From NCBI GenBank assembly GCA_034412795.1, contig DAOUMD010000191.1, positions 24,308 to 88,307 of the forward strand: DNA of 64,000 nucleotides, in the 5' to 3' direction. Below, piece by piece: positions 8,699 through 17,283 of this stretch (positions within the stretch are counted from its first letter, which is position 1; each line of letters opens with the position of its first letter). The position numbers were made by a program, and so were the translations under genes. The notes under the pieces are model-generated. The model saw only the letters and a program-made list of their open reading frames with translations. It was not told where the DNA came from and did no database searches. This DNA comes from JAUVPY01 sp034412795 (GTDB lineage Bacteria; Chloroflexota; Anaerolineae; 4572-78; NAK82).

Positions 8699-9508
8699 AT
8701 GGAACTAACTGAGCAAATGAGCACCAATCTAGGTGATTCTGACGCCTACCTACGTCCTCGTCGGCGGGAGAGAGGGCAGAGCCTGGTCGAAATGGCGCTT
8801 ATTCTACCCATTCTGCTGCTGATGTTTATCGGGGTGCTGGAGGTAGGTTGGGCCTTGCGAGGCTATCTGACGCTGCTTAACGCCACCCGAGAGGCGGCTC
8901 GTTTTACCGCCCGCGGACGGTACGTGGATTTCTCTACCGAGGAGAAGGCGCTGGTTGGTTATGGCTATGTGCTGTCGCAAACTGAGCTTAGCCTGGCCGG
9001 ACAGATGGACGTTCATTTTACCGGGCCCGAAACCAATGCGACCTTGATCATCACTCATTATATGGTTAAGACCAGCCCGCCATGTGACAATCCACCCTGC
9101 AACGACAACGATCCGCCCAATTGTTCCAGCCCGCCCTGCAATAGCTGTTCTGATCCCAACAGCCGGGAGATCAGAACCGATCAGAGTGTGTGGGACATTC
9201 AGTACCCTAACGACGGCACCCACGACTATTATCAGGTTACCATCGGCCTGGATCAGCCTTCCAGAATCCCGGCCGCCGAGACCTTGGCCGCTTTGACCGA
9301 GGAGAATATCCGTTTCAATTGCGGGCTGGCTGCGGCAGACCCTTTGGCAGTCTATTCGGACAACAGCGTGATTATCGTTGAGATCCTTTATGACCAGCCT
9401 CAGTTGGTGGGGGTGCCCGTGATCTCGAACCAATTTACTGATCCGGTGCCGCTATACGTGAATACGACCATGCGAATCACGTCCGATGCCCGTAGTTCGG
9501 GTGGTTGA
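8699..9508 (+). CDS. TadE-like pseudopilin
   Basis: 269 residues. After a basic stretch (RRRERG) comes the pilin-type sequence GQSLVEMALILP with a hydrophobic helix (about residues 26-50), then NATREAARFTARG, the usual TadE pattern. The extracellular part has a Pro/Cys-rich segment (about residues 125-155, with repeated PPC and PPN units) that could be disulphide-linked or bind a ligand. ATGs at 8699 and 8717 are both possible starts; prepilin processing makes the difference unimportant for the mature protein. It is probably a minor pilin assembled with Flp. The following TadG gene starts 48 bases downstream. Confidence 0.88.
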   Translation: MELTEQMSTNLGDSDAYLRPRRRERGQSLVEMALILPILLLMFIGVLEVGWALRGYLTLLNATREAARFTARGRYVDFSTEEKALVGYGYVLSQTELSLAGQMDVHFTGPETNATLIITHYMVKTSPPCDNPPCNDNDPPNCSSPPCNSCSDPNSREIRTDQSVWDIQYPNDGTHDYYQVTIGLDQPSRIPAAETLAALTEENIRFNCGLAAADPLAVYSDNSVIIVEILYDQPQLVGVPVISNQFTDPVPLYVNTTMRITSDARSSGG

Positions 9509-9556
9509 CAGACATACTGGTACTTCATTGTCGCCTACTTCAAAGGAGGTAGGATT

Positions 9557-11917
9557 ATGCTGTTAAACAGACTGTTTCATCACATTAGCCAGCTTCGACG
9601 TCGCCAGGCAGAAGCGTTTGAACAACAGACCGGGCAAAGCCTGATTATTCTGGCTTTCGCTTTCCTCGGCTTGATCGCTGTGCTGGGTCTCGCCTTGGAC
9701 CTGGGATTGGTCTACATCGAGCGGGTGCGCATCAAGCGTGCCGTGGACGCCGCTACCCTGGCCGGAGTTGTGGAACTCCCTTACGAGCAACAGTCATTTG
9801 AGCGGGCGATGGAATACCTATCCTTGAACGGATATGACCCGACTGACCCGGATACCTATGTTTTCGTGGCCGGTTGCATCCGCGATGTGCAAGATCGTTT
9901 CGACGCCTCGTGCAACCTGACTAACCAAAGCGGTGACGGTACCTCGAACTTCTGTCGCTCTGACGTTGCCAACCCGTATCTCTATAACAAGCCGGTGACA
10001 AATCCCTATACCCATTACAACAACTTGCCCGCCGAGGCAACCTGGTTTTTGCTGGATACCTCGACGTACAAAGGCGAACTGTCTCCTGATTGTGATGAAA
10101 GTCAATTGGTTTTTGGGACAGCCAACAAGCTCGAAATCACCGGCACCGTCAGCGTAGACATGAACTTTATGCAGTTCTTTGGTTTTGGTGAAGTTCCCGT
10201 CCCGGACAATGCCCTGGCTGAAAATGTGTCCAGCCTGGACGTGGGGGTGGTCTTCGACGTCTCCGGCTCAATGGGCTACGACCCGGTGTGCCGGGGGTGC
10301 TGGTATAAAACCAATAACGACCTGGACGATATCCCACCCGAAGGCGGCAGCGATCCCTATTACTATGATTATCCCGAAAACGGCAACTATCGGACAATCG
10401 TGTCGACGACGCTCTCCTCTAACCTGTGTACGGAGGATCCGCCCCAGTCGCTCGTCTATTACAACCGTCGCTATCAAGTTATCGAAGCCGAGCTTTACAG
10501 CCGGAATACCTCGGTACTTGACACTCGCTTCCGAGAAACGGGCAAAGGCTATTGGGTGTTGCAGCGGAACGGGAGTAGCGCGGCCCGGTTTAACGATGAC
10601 TCAAGCGAGCCGGGTACGTACGTCAGCCAGCACCCTGAGCGTACTTATTATCCTGGCACCCAACCCTATGGCCGCTTCTACACGCAAGTGGATGCGGAGA
10701 CTGGCGCCGCACCGCGCCTCGAGTACCAGTTCAGCTTTAAGAACGAGGACCCAACTTGGGGCAGCCAGGCCCGGATTTTTATCAGAGCCCGGCGTGGAGA
10801 CCTGGGGCAGGACCTTCAAGGCAACACCAATCGTGGCACCATCTACTGGGCGCTTGATCGAGGAGCAACACAATTGGTATGGCCGCCGCAGACAAACACC
10901 TACGTCGAATACCGTACTGGCTGGCAGATGGTTGAGCTCGGCACCATCGACTCCATCCAGTACGACCAGGTCTATACCCTGAAGTTGTATGCGGGCAGTT
11001 CTGGCTACGACATCGACCGCATCTTCATAACGAACAACGACAGTGTACCCTGGACGGTTCAGACCGACCGGGCTGCCACACCCGGCTCGGCCCGTGGTCA
11101 GGCGTGTGACATCTGCAATCCGATCTACGGTCTGACCGTAACGCCCGATATGTGCGCCGGTTACTACCAGGTCGCCACCACTACCAACCACTTGAACAGT
11201 CCAATCTGGGCAGATGCGAACCAGCCTATGCGGACGTCCAAGGAAGCGATCAAGAACTTCGTTGAGCGTCTCGATCCCGCTTTTGACCAGGTGGCGTTTA
11301 TTCCTTTCACCAGCAACAATTCTGGCTGGACCACGATCGCGTCCGAGTTGTCCTGCCTCCAGGCCTCGCGCCGGCAGGGGATAGACTGTTATGATGGCGC
11401 CAATCCCATCAGCTACACCCACGTGCTACGCGACATCGAGCAGGTAGAACCCCAGAGTATGACCTGCACGTCGTGTGGCATGCGGTTGGGGCTGCAGGCC
11501 CTGGGCTTCAACACCGACAACGATCCCAGTTTTGACAACAGTTGCGATGGCTCGTCCGACTCGCATTGCGGTCGAGGGGGTGGGGCCAATAAGGTGCTCA
11601 TCCTGATCACCGACGGCGTTCCCAACCATACCCCTACTGATGTGACTTGTGATCCCTTGACTGCCGGCGGAGTTACCTACAATAATACATATAATGGTGA
11701 CAAAAACTACGACTGCGTGCTGAACTACGCCGAGATGGCCGCTAACAAGGGCATAACCCTGTATACGATTGGCCTGGGCTTTGGCGTGGACGGCGAATTC
11801 CTGGCGCAAGCGGCCGAACTGGGGAATGGACAGTATTACCAGGCTGGGTCTGCCAGCGACCTTGATTTGATTTTCGACGAGATTCTGACGAATATTTATG
11901 TACGCATCATCCGGTGA
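9557..11917 (+). CDS. TadG-like pilus protein with an interrupted von Willebrand A domain
   Basis: 786 residues. The N-terminus is TadG/TadE-like (GQSLIILAFAFLGLIAVLGL, membrane helix about 27-52, then RVRIKRAVDAATLAG). A vWA metal site begins with VFDVSGSMG (Asp234, Ser236, Ser238), and the later strand LILITDG has Asp686. These two motifs are normally about 100 residues apart and are about 450 apart here. Much of the inserted region (about 290-500) looks like a beta-sandwich carbohydrate-binding module (for example DRGATQLVWP, GWQMVELGTID, GYDIDRIFITN). The ATG at 9557 follows AAAGGAGGTAGG. TadG proteins with vWA domains occur in other Tad loci and probably mediate adhesion. A 314-base gap with a promoter separates it from cpaB. 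Confidence 0.88.
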   Translation: MLLNRLFHHISQLRRRQAEAFEQQTGQSLIILAFAFLGLIAVLGLALDLGLVYIERVRIKRAVDAATLAGVVELPYEQQSFERAMEYLSLNGYDPTDPDTYVFVAGCIRDVQDRFDASCNLTNQSGDGTSNFCRSDVANPYLYNKPVTNPYTHYNNLPAEATWFLLDTSTYKGELSPDCDESQLVFGTANKLEITGTVSVDMNFMQFFGFGEVPVPDNALAENVSSLDVGVVFDVSGSMGYDPVCRGCWYKTNNDLDDIPPEGGSDPYYYDYPENGNYRTIVSTTLSSNLCTEDPPQSLVYYNRRYQVIEAELYSRNTSVLDTRFRETGKGYWVLQRNGSSAARFNDDSSEPGTYVSQHPERTYYPGTQPYGRFYTQVDAETGAAPRLEYQFSFKNEDPTWGSQARIFIRARRGDLGQDLQGNTNRGTIYWALDRGATQLVWPPQTNTYVEYRTGWQMVELGTIDSIQYDQVYTLKLYAGSSGYDIDRIFITNNDSVPWTVQTDRAATPGSARGQACDICNPIYGLTVTPDMCAGYYQVATTTNHLNSPIWADANQPMRTSKEAIKNFVERLDPAFDQVAFIPFTSNNSGWTTIASELSCLQASRRQGIDCYDGANPISYTHVLRDIEQVEPQSMTCTSCGMRLGLQALGFNTDNDPSFDNSCDGSSDSHCGRGGGANKVLILITDGVPNHTPTDVTCDPLTAGGVTYNNTYNGDKNYDCVLNYAEMAANKGITLYTIGLGFGVDGEFLAQAAELGNGQYYQAGSASDLDLIFDEILTNIYVRIIR

Positions 11918-11963
11918 CAGGCCTTTCATAGGGCTTCCGGATATTCCTTGGAACAGTGCCATA

Positions 11964-11993
11964 TGTAGTGGCACAACGCCCTGTGCCCCTACA
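11964..11993. repeat. Inverted repeat of the GTAGGGGC family, after the TadG gene
   Basis: TGTAGTGGCACA (11964-11975) pairs with TGTGCCCCTACA (11982-11993) with one mismatch. It resembles elements at 18631-18671 and 63248-63326. The rest of the gap before cpaB holds eight G (12000-12007), a weak ATAGGG/CCCTAT hairpin (12013-12036) and a promoter. No gene is seen in it. Confidence 0.7.
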
Positions 11994-12055
11994 AGATACG
12001 GGGGGGGCAGCCATAGGGATTTCCAAAAAGCCCTATTTTGGTTATTCCAACTCCC

Positions 12056-12083
12056 TTGACTTTTTGTCATAAAGTGGTATTAT
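12056..12083 (+). promoter_or_regulatory. Predicted promoter of the cpaB-tadZABC operon
   Basis: TTGACT (12056-12061), a 16-base spacer and TATTAT (12078-12083), preceded by TGG as in extended -10 promoters. The cpaB start is at 12232, so a leader of about 140 bases is expected. Confidence 0.5.
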
Positions 12084-12231
12084 TAGTCATAATGATAAAA
12101 TACCCTGCACGTGAAGCTGAGTGATATGTTACTCCCACAATTCGAGGTTTTCCCCGAAGTGGCAGTAGACCCATGTGCGTTGGGTATCAGTTGACACACT
12201 AGCACATTATAACCACAAGGGAGGAAAAGGC

Positions 12232-13296
12232 ATGCGACGCGGCAGATTACTGATCTTGCTCGGTGTCATATTGGGCCTGGCCACGGCTGTCATCGTCTTG
12301 GTTGTCCTGACGCGACAGGAGCCGGGGGTAGGACCCCCACCACCTGCCACAGGCACCGAAACCGCTACACCCGTACCTACCCAACAGGTCTGGGTTGCCC
12401 TGCAACCTATCCCGCGGGGTGGGGAATTTGTCGAAGGCACACTGGGTCTGCGCGATTGGCCGAGCACCAATGTGCCCCCGGACGCTATCGGAGATCAGTC
12501 AGAGACTATCGGAACGGTAGCTGCGGTCGATATCGTCCAGGGAATGCCCATCCTGCGCGGCTACCTGGCCGAAAGAGGAGCGGCGGGTCAGGCAGCCTTA
12601 CTCGTCCCCGAAGGCCGTGTTGCGGTGGCTTTTCCCATCGACGAACAGTCGAGTGTGGCTTATGCCGTCCAGCCGGGCGACTTTGTCGACGTTCTGATCG
12701 TGGCCTCCTTCATTGATCTTGATCAGGAATTCCAAACCAAGCTTCCCAATCTGATCTCATTCTTCTCCAAGCAAGAAGACGAGGAGGGGAATGTGGCAGT
12801 TCAGTTCTCAGCGCCGACCGATGAGGGGCGCTTCGAGGCGCCTCCAGGGCTGCCGCCCGAGATTCCGGGTGCATATGTCTACGCACGCGAGTCTCAACGG
12901 CCGCGGCGGGTGGCCCAACTCACTGTGGAGGCAGCCAAAGTCCTGCGTGTTGGTCCATGGATTGACCTGCCCGAAGATCAACCCGCACCCACCGAGGAGG
13001 GCGAGCCCGCCGCACTTCCGCCACCACCGGATATCGTGACTTTGGCGGTGGCGCCACAAGATGCGTTGGTGTTGCTCTGGGCCCGGCAGTCGGAGATGTA
13101 TATGGAGTTGGCCCTGCGTGCTCCCGGTACTGAAGAGGCGACCTATAAGCCGGAGGCGGTCACGTTGCAATACATGTTGACTCGCTTTGACATTGCCGTA
13201 CCGCCCAAGCTGGAATATGGCTTCGCTCGCGAGGCCTTCGCCCCTTCTTCTGGAGTTTCAACGGAGGAAGTCGCTCCTGCGGATGCTGGGCAATAA
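12232..13296 (+). CDS. cpaB: Flp pilus assembly protein CpaB/RcpC
   Basis: 354 residues from the ATG at 12232, which follows GGGAGGAAAAGGC; an upstream in-frame ATG (12175) is rejected because it has no ribosome site and would put 19 polar residues ahead of the membrane helix. Residues 5-27 form the anchor, then a Pro/Thr-rich linker, then a SAF-like domain (about 50-115; VALQPIPRGGEF, GIPILRGYL-type motif) and the RcpC/CpaB domain. In monoderm bacteria this protein works without the secretin it supports in Gram-negatives. No secretin gene is seen in the window. Confidence 0.88.
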   Translation: MRRGRLLILLGVILGLATAVIVLVVLTRQEPGVGPPPPATGTETATPVPTQQVWVALQPIPRGGEFVEGTLGLRDWPSTNVPPDAIGDQSETIGTVAAVDIVQGMPILRGYLAERGAAGQAALLVPEGRVAVAFPIDEQSSVAYAVQPGDFVDVLIVASFIDLDQEFQTKLPNLISFFSKQEDEEGNVAVQFSAPTDEGRFEAPPGLPPEIPGAYVYARESQRPRRVAQLTVEAAKVLRVGPWIDLPEDQPAPTEEGEPAALPPPPDIVTLAVAPQDALVLLWARQSEMYMELALRAPGTEEATYKPEAVTLQYMLTRFDIAVPPKLEYGFAREAFAPSSGVSTEEVAPADAGQ

Positions 13297-13520
13297 AGGA
13301 ACATAAAATATCTACTGTGTAGCAGGCAATCAGGCAGTGAATGTTGAGTCCACACATATCTTGACATTGACCCAATGTGACGTTTTTTCTGACCCGGACG
13401 ATCTGAGTCGATATGAATCCGGGCGATTCGCGGAAGAAACGGCGGTCCGAATAAAGTCCACCGCTCAGTACGTAACTGGACTCAACAAAGGAACAAAGAA
13501 TACCTGCTGTGCAGTAGTTA
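13291..13520. repeat. Repeat-rich spacer between cpaB and tadZ
   Basis: An imperfect direct repeat (13291-13330 and 13483-13520; shared core AAAGGAACA...CTGCTGTG/CTACTGTG) brackets the region. Inside it, TGTTGAGTCCA (13342-13352) and TGGACTCAACA (13477-13487) are a perfect 11-bp inverted pair. It may be a regulatory leader or a decayed small mobile element. No gene is seen. Confidence 0.55.
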
Positions 13521-13523
13521 AAA

Positions 13524-13558
13524 GTAGACATTAGACAATAGGCGATAGACAATGGCAG
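13524..13558 (+). repeat. 7-base-period tandem array containing the tadZ start codon
   Basis: Five consecutive heptamers: GTAGACA, TTAGACA, ATAGGCG, ATAGACA, ATGGCAG. The last contains the tadZ ATG (13552). It belongs with the other heptamer arrays of the window (22911, 39702, 47230, 50824, 50922). Confidence 0.65.
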
Positions 13559-14820
13559 AATCAAGTCAACTAACTGGCGAAGAGAAGAAAATCCGCGTTC
13601 TTATCGTGGATGACATCCCGGAAACGCGCGAAAACCTGCGCAAGTTGCTCTTCTTCGAGTCCGACATTGAAGTGGTGGGCGCCGCCACTAGTGGTGAAGA
13701 GGGTATCACCATGTCTGGCGAGCTGAAGCCCGATATCGTGTTGATGGACATCAATATGCCGGGCATTGATGGCATCACCGCCAGTGAGGCGATTACCCAA
13801 CAGGTGCCCTTCACCCAGATTATCATGATGTCGGTACAGGGAGAGGCAGACTATCTACGGCGCTCGATGCTGGCCGGCGCCCGTGAGTTCCTTATCAAGC
13901 CCTTCTCCAGCGACGAATTGATCAGCAGTATCCGCCGCGTCCACGAGTTGGGGGCGAGTCGTCGGCAGGTGATGCCGGCCGAGGCACCCCCCTCCCCCAA
14001 GGTTGAGGAACGGACTCCCGAAGAATTGGGAAAGATCATTGGCATGTTCAGCCCCAAGGGCGGTGTTGGCTGTAGTACACTGGCGATTAATCTGGCCATT
14101 GCCCTGCATCGGGCAGAGAAGAAGCCGGTTATTCTGGTGGACGGCAGCTTGCAGTTCGGCGATGTAGCCGTGCTGCTCAATCTGCAGGCCAACCGGAGTC
14201 TGGCCGACTTGGCTCCGCACGTTGACGAGTTGGATCACGATTTGATCAACCACGTGGCATTAGCTCATGAATCCGGCATAAGGGCCTTACTGGCCCCACC
14301 GCGTCCTGAGATGGCCGATTTGATTGCCCCTGGTGTGTTAAACACTATTCTGGACGAACTGCGAAATATGTATGCCTACATCGTCATCGACACTCCGAAC
14401 ACGCTGTCTGACGTCACCCTGACGGTCCTTGACACGGCCGATCGCGTGGTGCTTATTACCACCCCCGATATCCCGTCAATCAAAAACGCAAAGCTCTTCT
14501 TCGAGGTAACGGAAGCCCTGGAATACCCACTGGCCAAAACTATTCTGATCTTGAACAAAGCCGATCGTAGCGCTAATATTCGTGCCGAAGACATTCAGGC
14601 CAGTATCAAACACCCCGTGGCTGCACAGGTTCCGCTGGACGAGCGGACTGCCACGGCAGCCGCCAATCAGGGTGTGCCCTTTATGGTCTCTGCCCAGAGC
14701 ACACCTCTGGCGCAGGCCATGATGGGGCTCGGTCGCCATCTGATCACTACCTTGACTGAGAAAGCTGACGCTGAAGAAGCACAGACTGAGAAAGCGGCAC
14801 TGGGCCGTCTGATTGGATAG
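13552..14820 (+). CDS. tadZ: TadZ/CpaE-type pilus assembly ATPase with receiver domain
   Basis: 422 residues. Residues about 10-130 are a receiver domain (DDIPETRENLRKLL; phosphoacceptor Asp66 in VLMDINMPG; Lys in IKPFSS). Residues about 160-400 are a ParA/MinD-like ATPase with the deviant Walker A SPKGGVGCST (Lys169) and the switch region VIDTPNTLSD. TadZ proteins localise the pilus machine at the membrane; in many the receiver has lost its Asp, but here it is intact, so phosphorylation by the DegS-like kinase or another is possible. The start lies in a heptamer array and there is no clear Shine-Dalgarno. The next gene, tadA, starts 23 bases downstream. Confidence 0.9.
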   Translation: MAESSQLTGEEKKIRVLIVDDIPETRENLRKLLFFESDIEVVGAATSGEEGITMSGELKPDIVLMDINMPGIDGITASEAITQQVPFTQIIMMSVQGEADYLRRSMLAGAREFLIKPFSSDELISSIRRVHELGASRRQVMPAEAPPSPKVEERTPEELGKIIGMFSPKGGVGCSTLAINLAIALHRAEKKPVILVDGSLQFGDVAVLLNLQANRSLADLAPHVDELDHDLINHVALAHESGIRALLAPPRPEMADLIAPGVLNTILDELRNMYAYIVIDTPNTLSDVTLTVLDTADRVVLITTPDIPSIKNAKLFFEVTEALEYPLAKTILILNKADRSANIRAEDIQASIKHPVAAQVPLDERTATAAANQGVPFMVSAQSTPLAQAMMGLGRHLITTLTEKADAEEAQTEKAALGRLIG

Positions 14821-14843
14821 TGTGTGAGGCAGGAGATTAAGCG

Positions 14844-16211
14844 ATGTCATTACTGAAACGGATTGAGCAAGGACAAGATACTGGTGCACCATCTTCCCGA
14901 TTGGAGGAACTGCGCGTGCGGCGTGCGCCGGTTGCGCCGGCGCGAGATACTTTTCTTGAGCTTAAGGAGCGCATCCAGGACAAACTGATCGCCGAGTTGG
15001 ACCCGCAGATGGATATCTCCCAGACTGATGAAGTGCGCCGCACCATCGAGGAGATGTATGATCAAATCCTGGTCCAAGAAGGCACTATCCTGACCCGCCA
15101 GGAGCGCCAGCGTCTCTTCGAACAGATCGTTGCCGAAATCTTGGGCTTTGGCCCTCTGGAGACGTTGCTGGGCGACGAGTCGATTACTGAAATTATGGTC
15201 AATGGATCTCAGAAAGTCTATGTTGAGCGCCAGGGTAAAATCGAGAAGACGAACATGGCCTTCGAGAGTGATGAGCATCTGATGCGCATCATCGATCGTA
15301 TCGTATCGCCGTTGGGGCGGCGTATTGACGAGTCTTCACCCTATGTAGACGCGCGCCTGCCTGATGGCTCCCGCGTCAATGCCATCATCCCTCCCCTGGC
15401 TCTCAATGGTCCAACACTCACCATCCGGAAATTCTCCAAGGTTCCCCTCACCGTAGACGACCTGATTCGTTTTGGGTCCGTTACTCCAGAGGCGGTAGAG
15501 TTTCTTAATGCATGTGTGATTGCACGACTTAACATCATTGTCTCTGGAGGTACTGGTTCGGGTAAGACGACCTTCCTCAATGTCTTGTCTGGTTTCATTC
15601 CCGACGATGAGCGGATCATCACCGTCGAAAATGCGGCCGAGCTACAGCTTCGACAGGAACACGTCGTGACCCTCGAGTCTCGGCCTCCCAATATTGAGGG
15701 CAAGGGTGAGGTCACCATCCGTGATTTGGTGGTCAACTGTCTGCGTATGCGCCCCGACCGTATTGTGGTTGGTGAGTGTCGATCTGGCGAAGCCCTTGAC
15801 ATGCTCCAGGCTATGAACACTGGTCACGACGGCAGCTTGACCACGGCCCACTCCAACTCTCCCCGTGATACGCTTTCGCGCCTGGAAACGATGTGTTTGA
15901 TGGCGGGTATGGACTTGCCGGTGCGCGCTATCCGCGAGCAGATTGCCTCGGCGGTGGACTTGATCGTCCACCAAGAGCGCATGCGCGACGGAAGCCGGAA
16001 GGTCGTCAATATCACCGAGGTTCAAGGGATGGAAGGCGATGTGATTGTGATGTCCGACATCTTTTCCTTCGAACAACAAGGAATGGAGGGCGGTCGTGTC
16101 ATCGGCCGGTTGAAGCCGACAGGTATTCGTCCCAAGTTCATTGAGCAGATTGAATCGGCCAATATTCATCTGCCGGCCGGCATATTTGGCAGCAGCGCCA
16201 GGAACTTCTGA
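14844..16211 (+). CDS. tadA: TadA/CpaF secretion ATPase
   Basis: 455 residues, the PilT/VirB11-like motor that powers pilus assembly at the cytoplasmic face of the membrane. N-terminal helical region about 30-110, then the conserved block LLGDESITEIMVNG. Walker A SGGTGSGKTT (Lys241), the Asp/His boxes RMRPDRIVVGECR and TGHDGSLTTAHSN all match CpaF. Full length for the family. The ATG at 14844 follows GGAGATTAAGCG. It works with TadB and TadC, encoded directly downstream. Confidence 0.95.
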   Translation: MSLLKRIEQGQDTGAPSSRLEELRVRRAPVAPARDTFLELKERIQDKLIAELDPQMDISQTDEVRRTIEEMYDQILVQEGTILTRQERQRLFEQIVAEILGFGPLETLLGDESITEIMVNGSQKVYVERQGKIEKTNMAFESDEHLMRIIDRIVSPLGRRIDESSPYVDARLPDGSRVNAIIPPLALNGPTLTIRKFSKVPLTVDDLIRFGSVTPEAVEFLNACVIARLNIIVSGGTGSGKTTFLNVLSGFIPDDERIITVENAAELQLRQEHVVTLESRPPNIEGKGEVTIRDLVVNCLRMRPDRIVVGECRSGEALDMLQAMNTGHDGSLTTAHSNSPRDTLSRLETMCLMAGMDLPVRAIREQIASAVDLIVHQERMRDGSRKVVNITEVQGMEGDVIVMSDIFSFEQQGMEGGRVIGRLKPTGIRPKFIEQIESANIHLPAGIFGSSARNF

Positions 16212-16255
16212 GCGTTCAGAAGTAGAGACGGTGCTTTTTGTCGGAGGGTTGAGCT

Positions 16256-17224
16256 ATGGATATACTTGTGATTGGTGCAGCGCTTCTGGCTTTCGTGGTG
16301 GTGTTAGGAATATTCTATGCCATTGCACGCTTTATGGGTGGCCCCGATAGCTCTATCGAGGATCGTCTGGATCAATTTGTCTCCAGAGAGGTACAAGGAC
16401 GCCACGTCGAGGATAAGGTCGAACGGACTCCTTCTGTGCTCACCAGAAGCCTTGACGAGGCGGTGGCCAGCAAAAGTTTCGCCCAGAACATCAGAACCCA
16501 ACTGGCGCGCGCCGACCTCAAAATAACGCCGGGCGAATATATCATCCTTACTATCACCAGTATCTTGGGCACAGGCCTCATTGCCTACATCCTGATGCAT
16601 AGAAATCCAATTCTCACCCTTGGTGGTTTGGTGCTGGGGTTCTTTTTGCCGCGCTTTTACGTGAAATTCCGCCAGGGCAAGCGGCTGAGGGATTTTAATA
16701 ATCAACTGGGGGATGCCATAAACCTGTTGGCCAACGGCCTGCGCTCTGGCTATAGCTTGCTCCAGGCTATGGATGCAGTGGCTGGCGAGATGCCGCCGCC
16801 CATATCCGAAGAGTTTCGACGGGTGGTGCGTGAGATTGGTCTCGGTCTTTCCAACGAACGGGCGATGAACAATATGCTGCGCCGCATTCCTTCCGACGAC
16901 CTGGATTTGATGATCACTGCTGTCAACGTACAACACGAAGTGGGCGGCAACCTGGCCGAGATTTTGGAGACAATCAGCCATACCATCCGAGAACGGATTC
17001 GCATCAAGGGTGAGATCAGAGTCCTGACCTCCCAGCAGATGATATCGGGCTATGTGGTCTCGTTTCTGCCCATAGGTCTGGGACTTGTACTTTATGCGAT
17101 GAACCCAGAGTATATGGGAGCTATGTTCAAGGAGACTTGCGGCTTGGCTATGATAGGGGCTGGCGTCATCTCGATGACGGTTGGCTTTATTGCCATACGC
17201 AAGATTGTAAGCATCGAGGTGTAG
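16256..17224 (+). CDS. tadB: TadB inner-membrane platform protein
   Basis: 322 residues with a T2SSF-type domain. Membrane segments near residues 5-25, 95-135 (two close together), 265-290 and 295-318; the cytoplasmic T2SSF core (about 150-260) carries LGDAINLLANGLRSGYSL and the conserved GGNLAEILETIS. TadB and TadC together form the platform on which TadA acts. Start ATG 16256 follows GGAGGGTTGAGCT. Confidence 0.93.
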   Translation: MDILVIGAALLAFVVVLGIFYAIARFMGGPDSSIEDRLDQFVSREVQGRHVEDKVERTPSVLTRSLDEAVASKSFAQNIRTQLARADLKITPGEYIILTITSILGTGLIAYILMHRNPILTLGGLVLGFFLPRFYVKFRQGKRLRDFNNQLGDAINLLANGLRSGYSLLQAMDAVAGEMPPPISEEFRRVVREIGLGLSNERAMNNMLRRIPSDDLDLMITAVNVQHEVGGNLAEILETISHTIRERIRIKGEIRVLTSQQMISGYVVSFLPIGLGLVLYAMNPEYMGAMFKETCGLAMIGAGVISMTVGFIAIRKIVSIEV

Positions 17225-17283
17225 AAATGACGTGTGATCAGGTTCTGGTCTTGGTCATGCGTTGAGAGGAGGGTAGTTAAGAG

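Noticed and set aside
12175..12231. Upstream start of cpaB
   Set aside because: No ribosome site, and it displaces the membrane anchor; ATG 12232 has GGGAGG at good distance.
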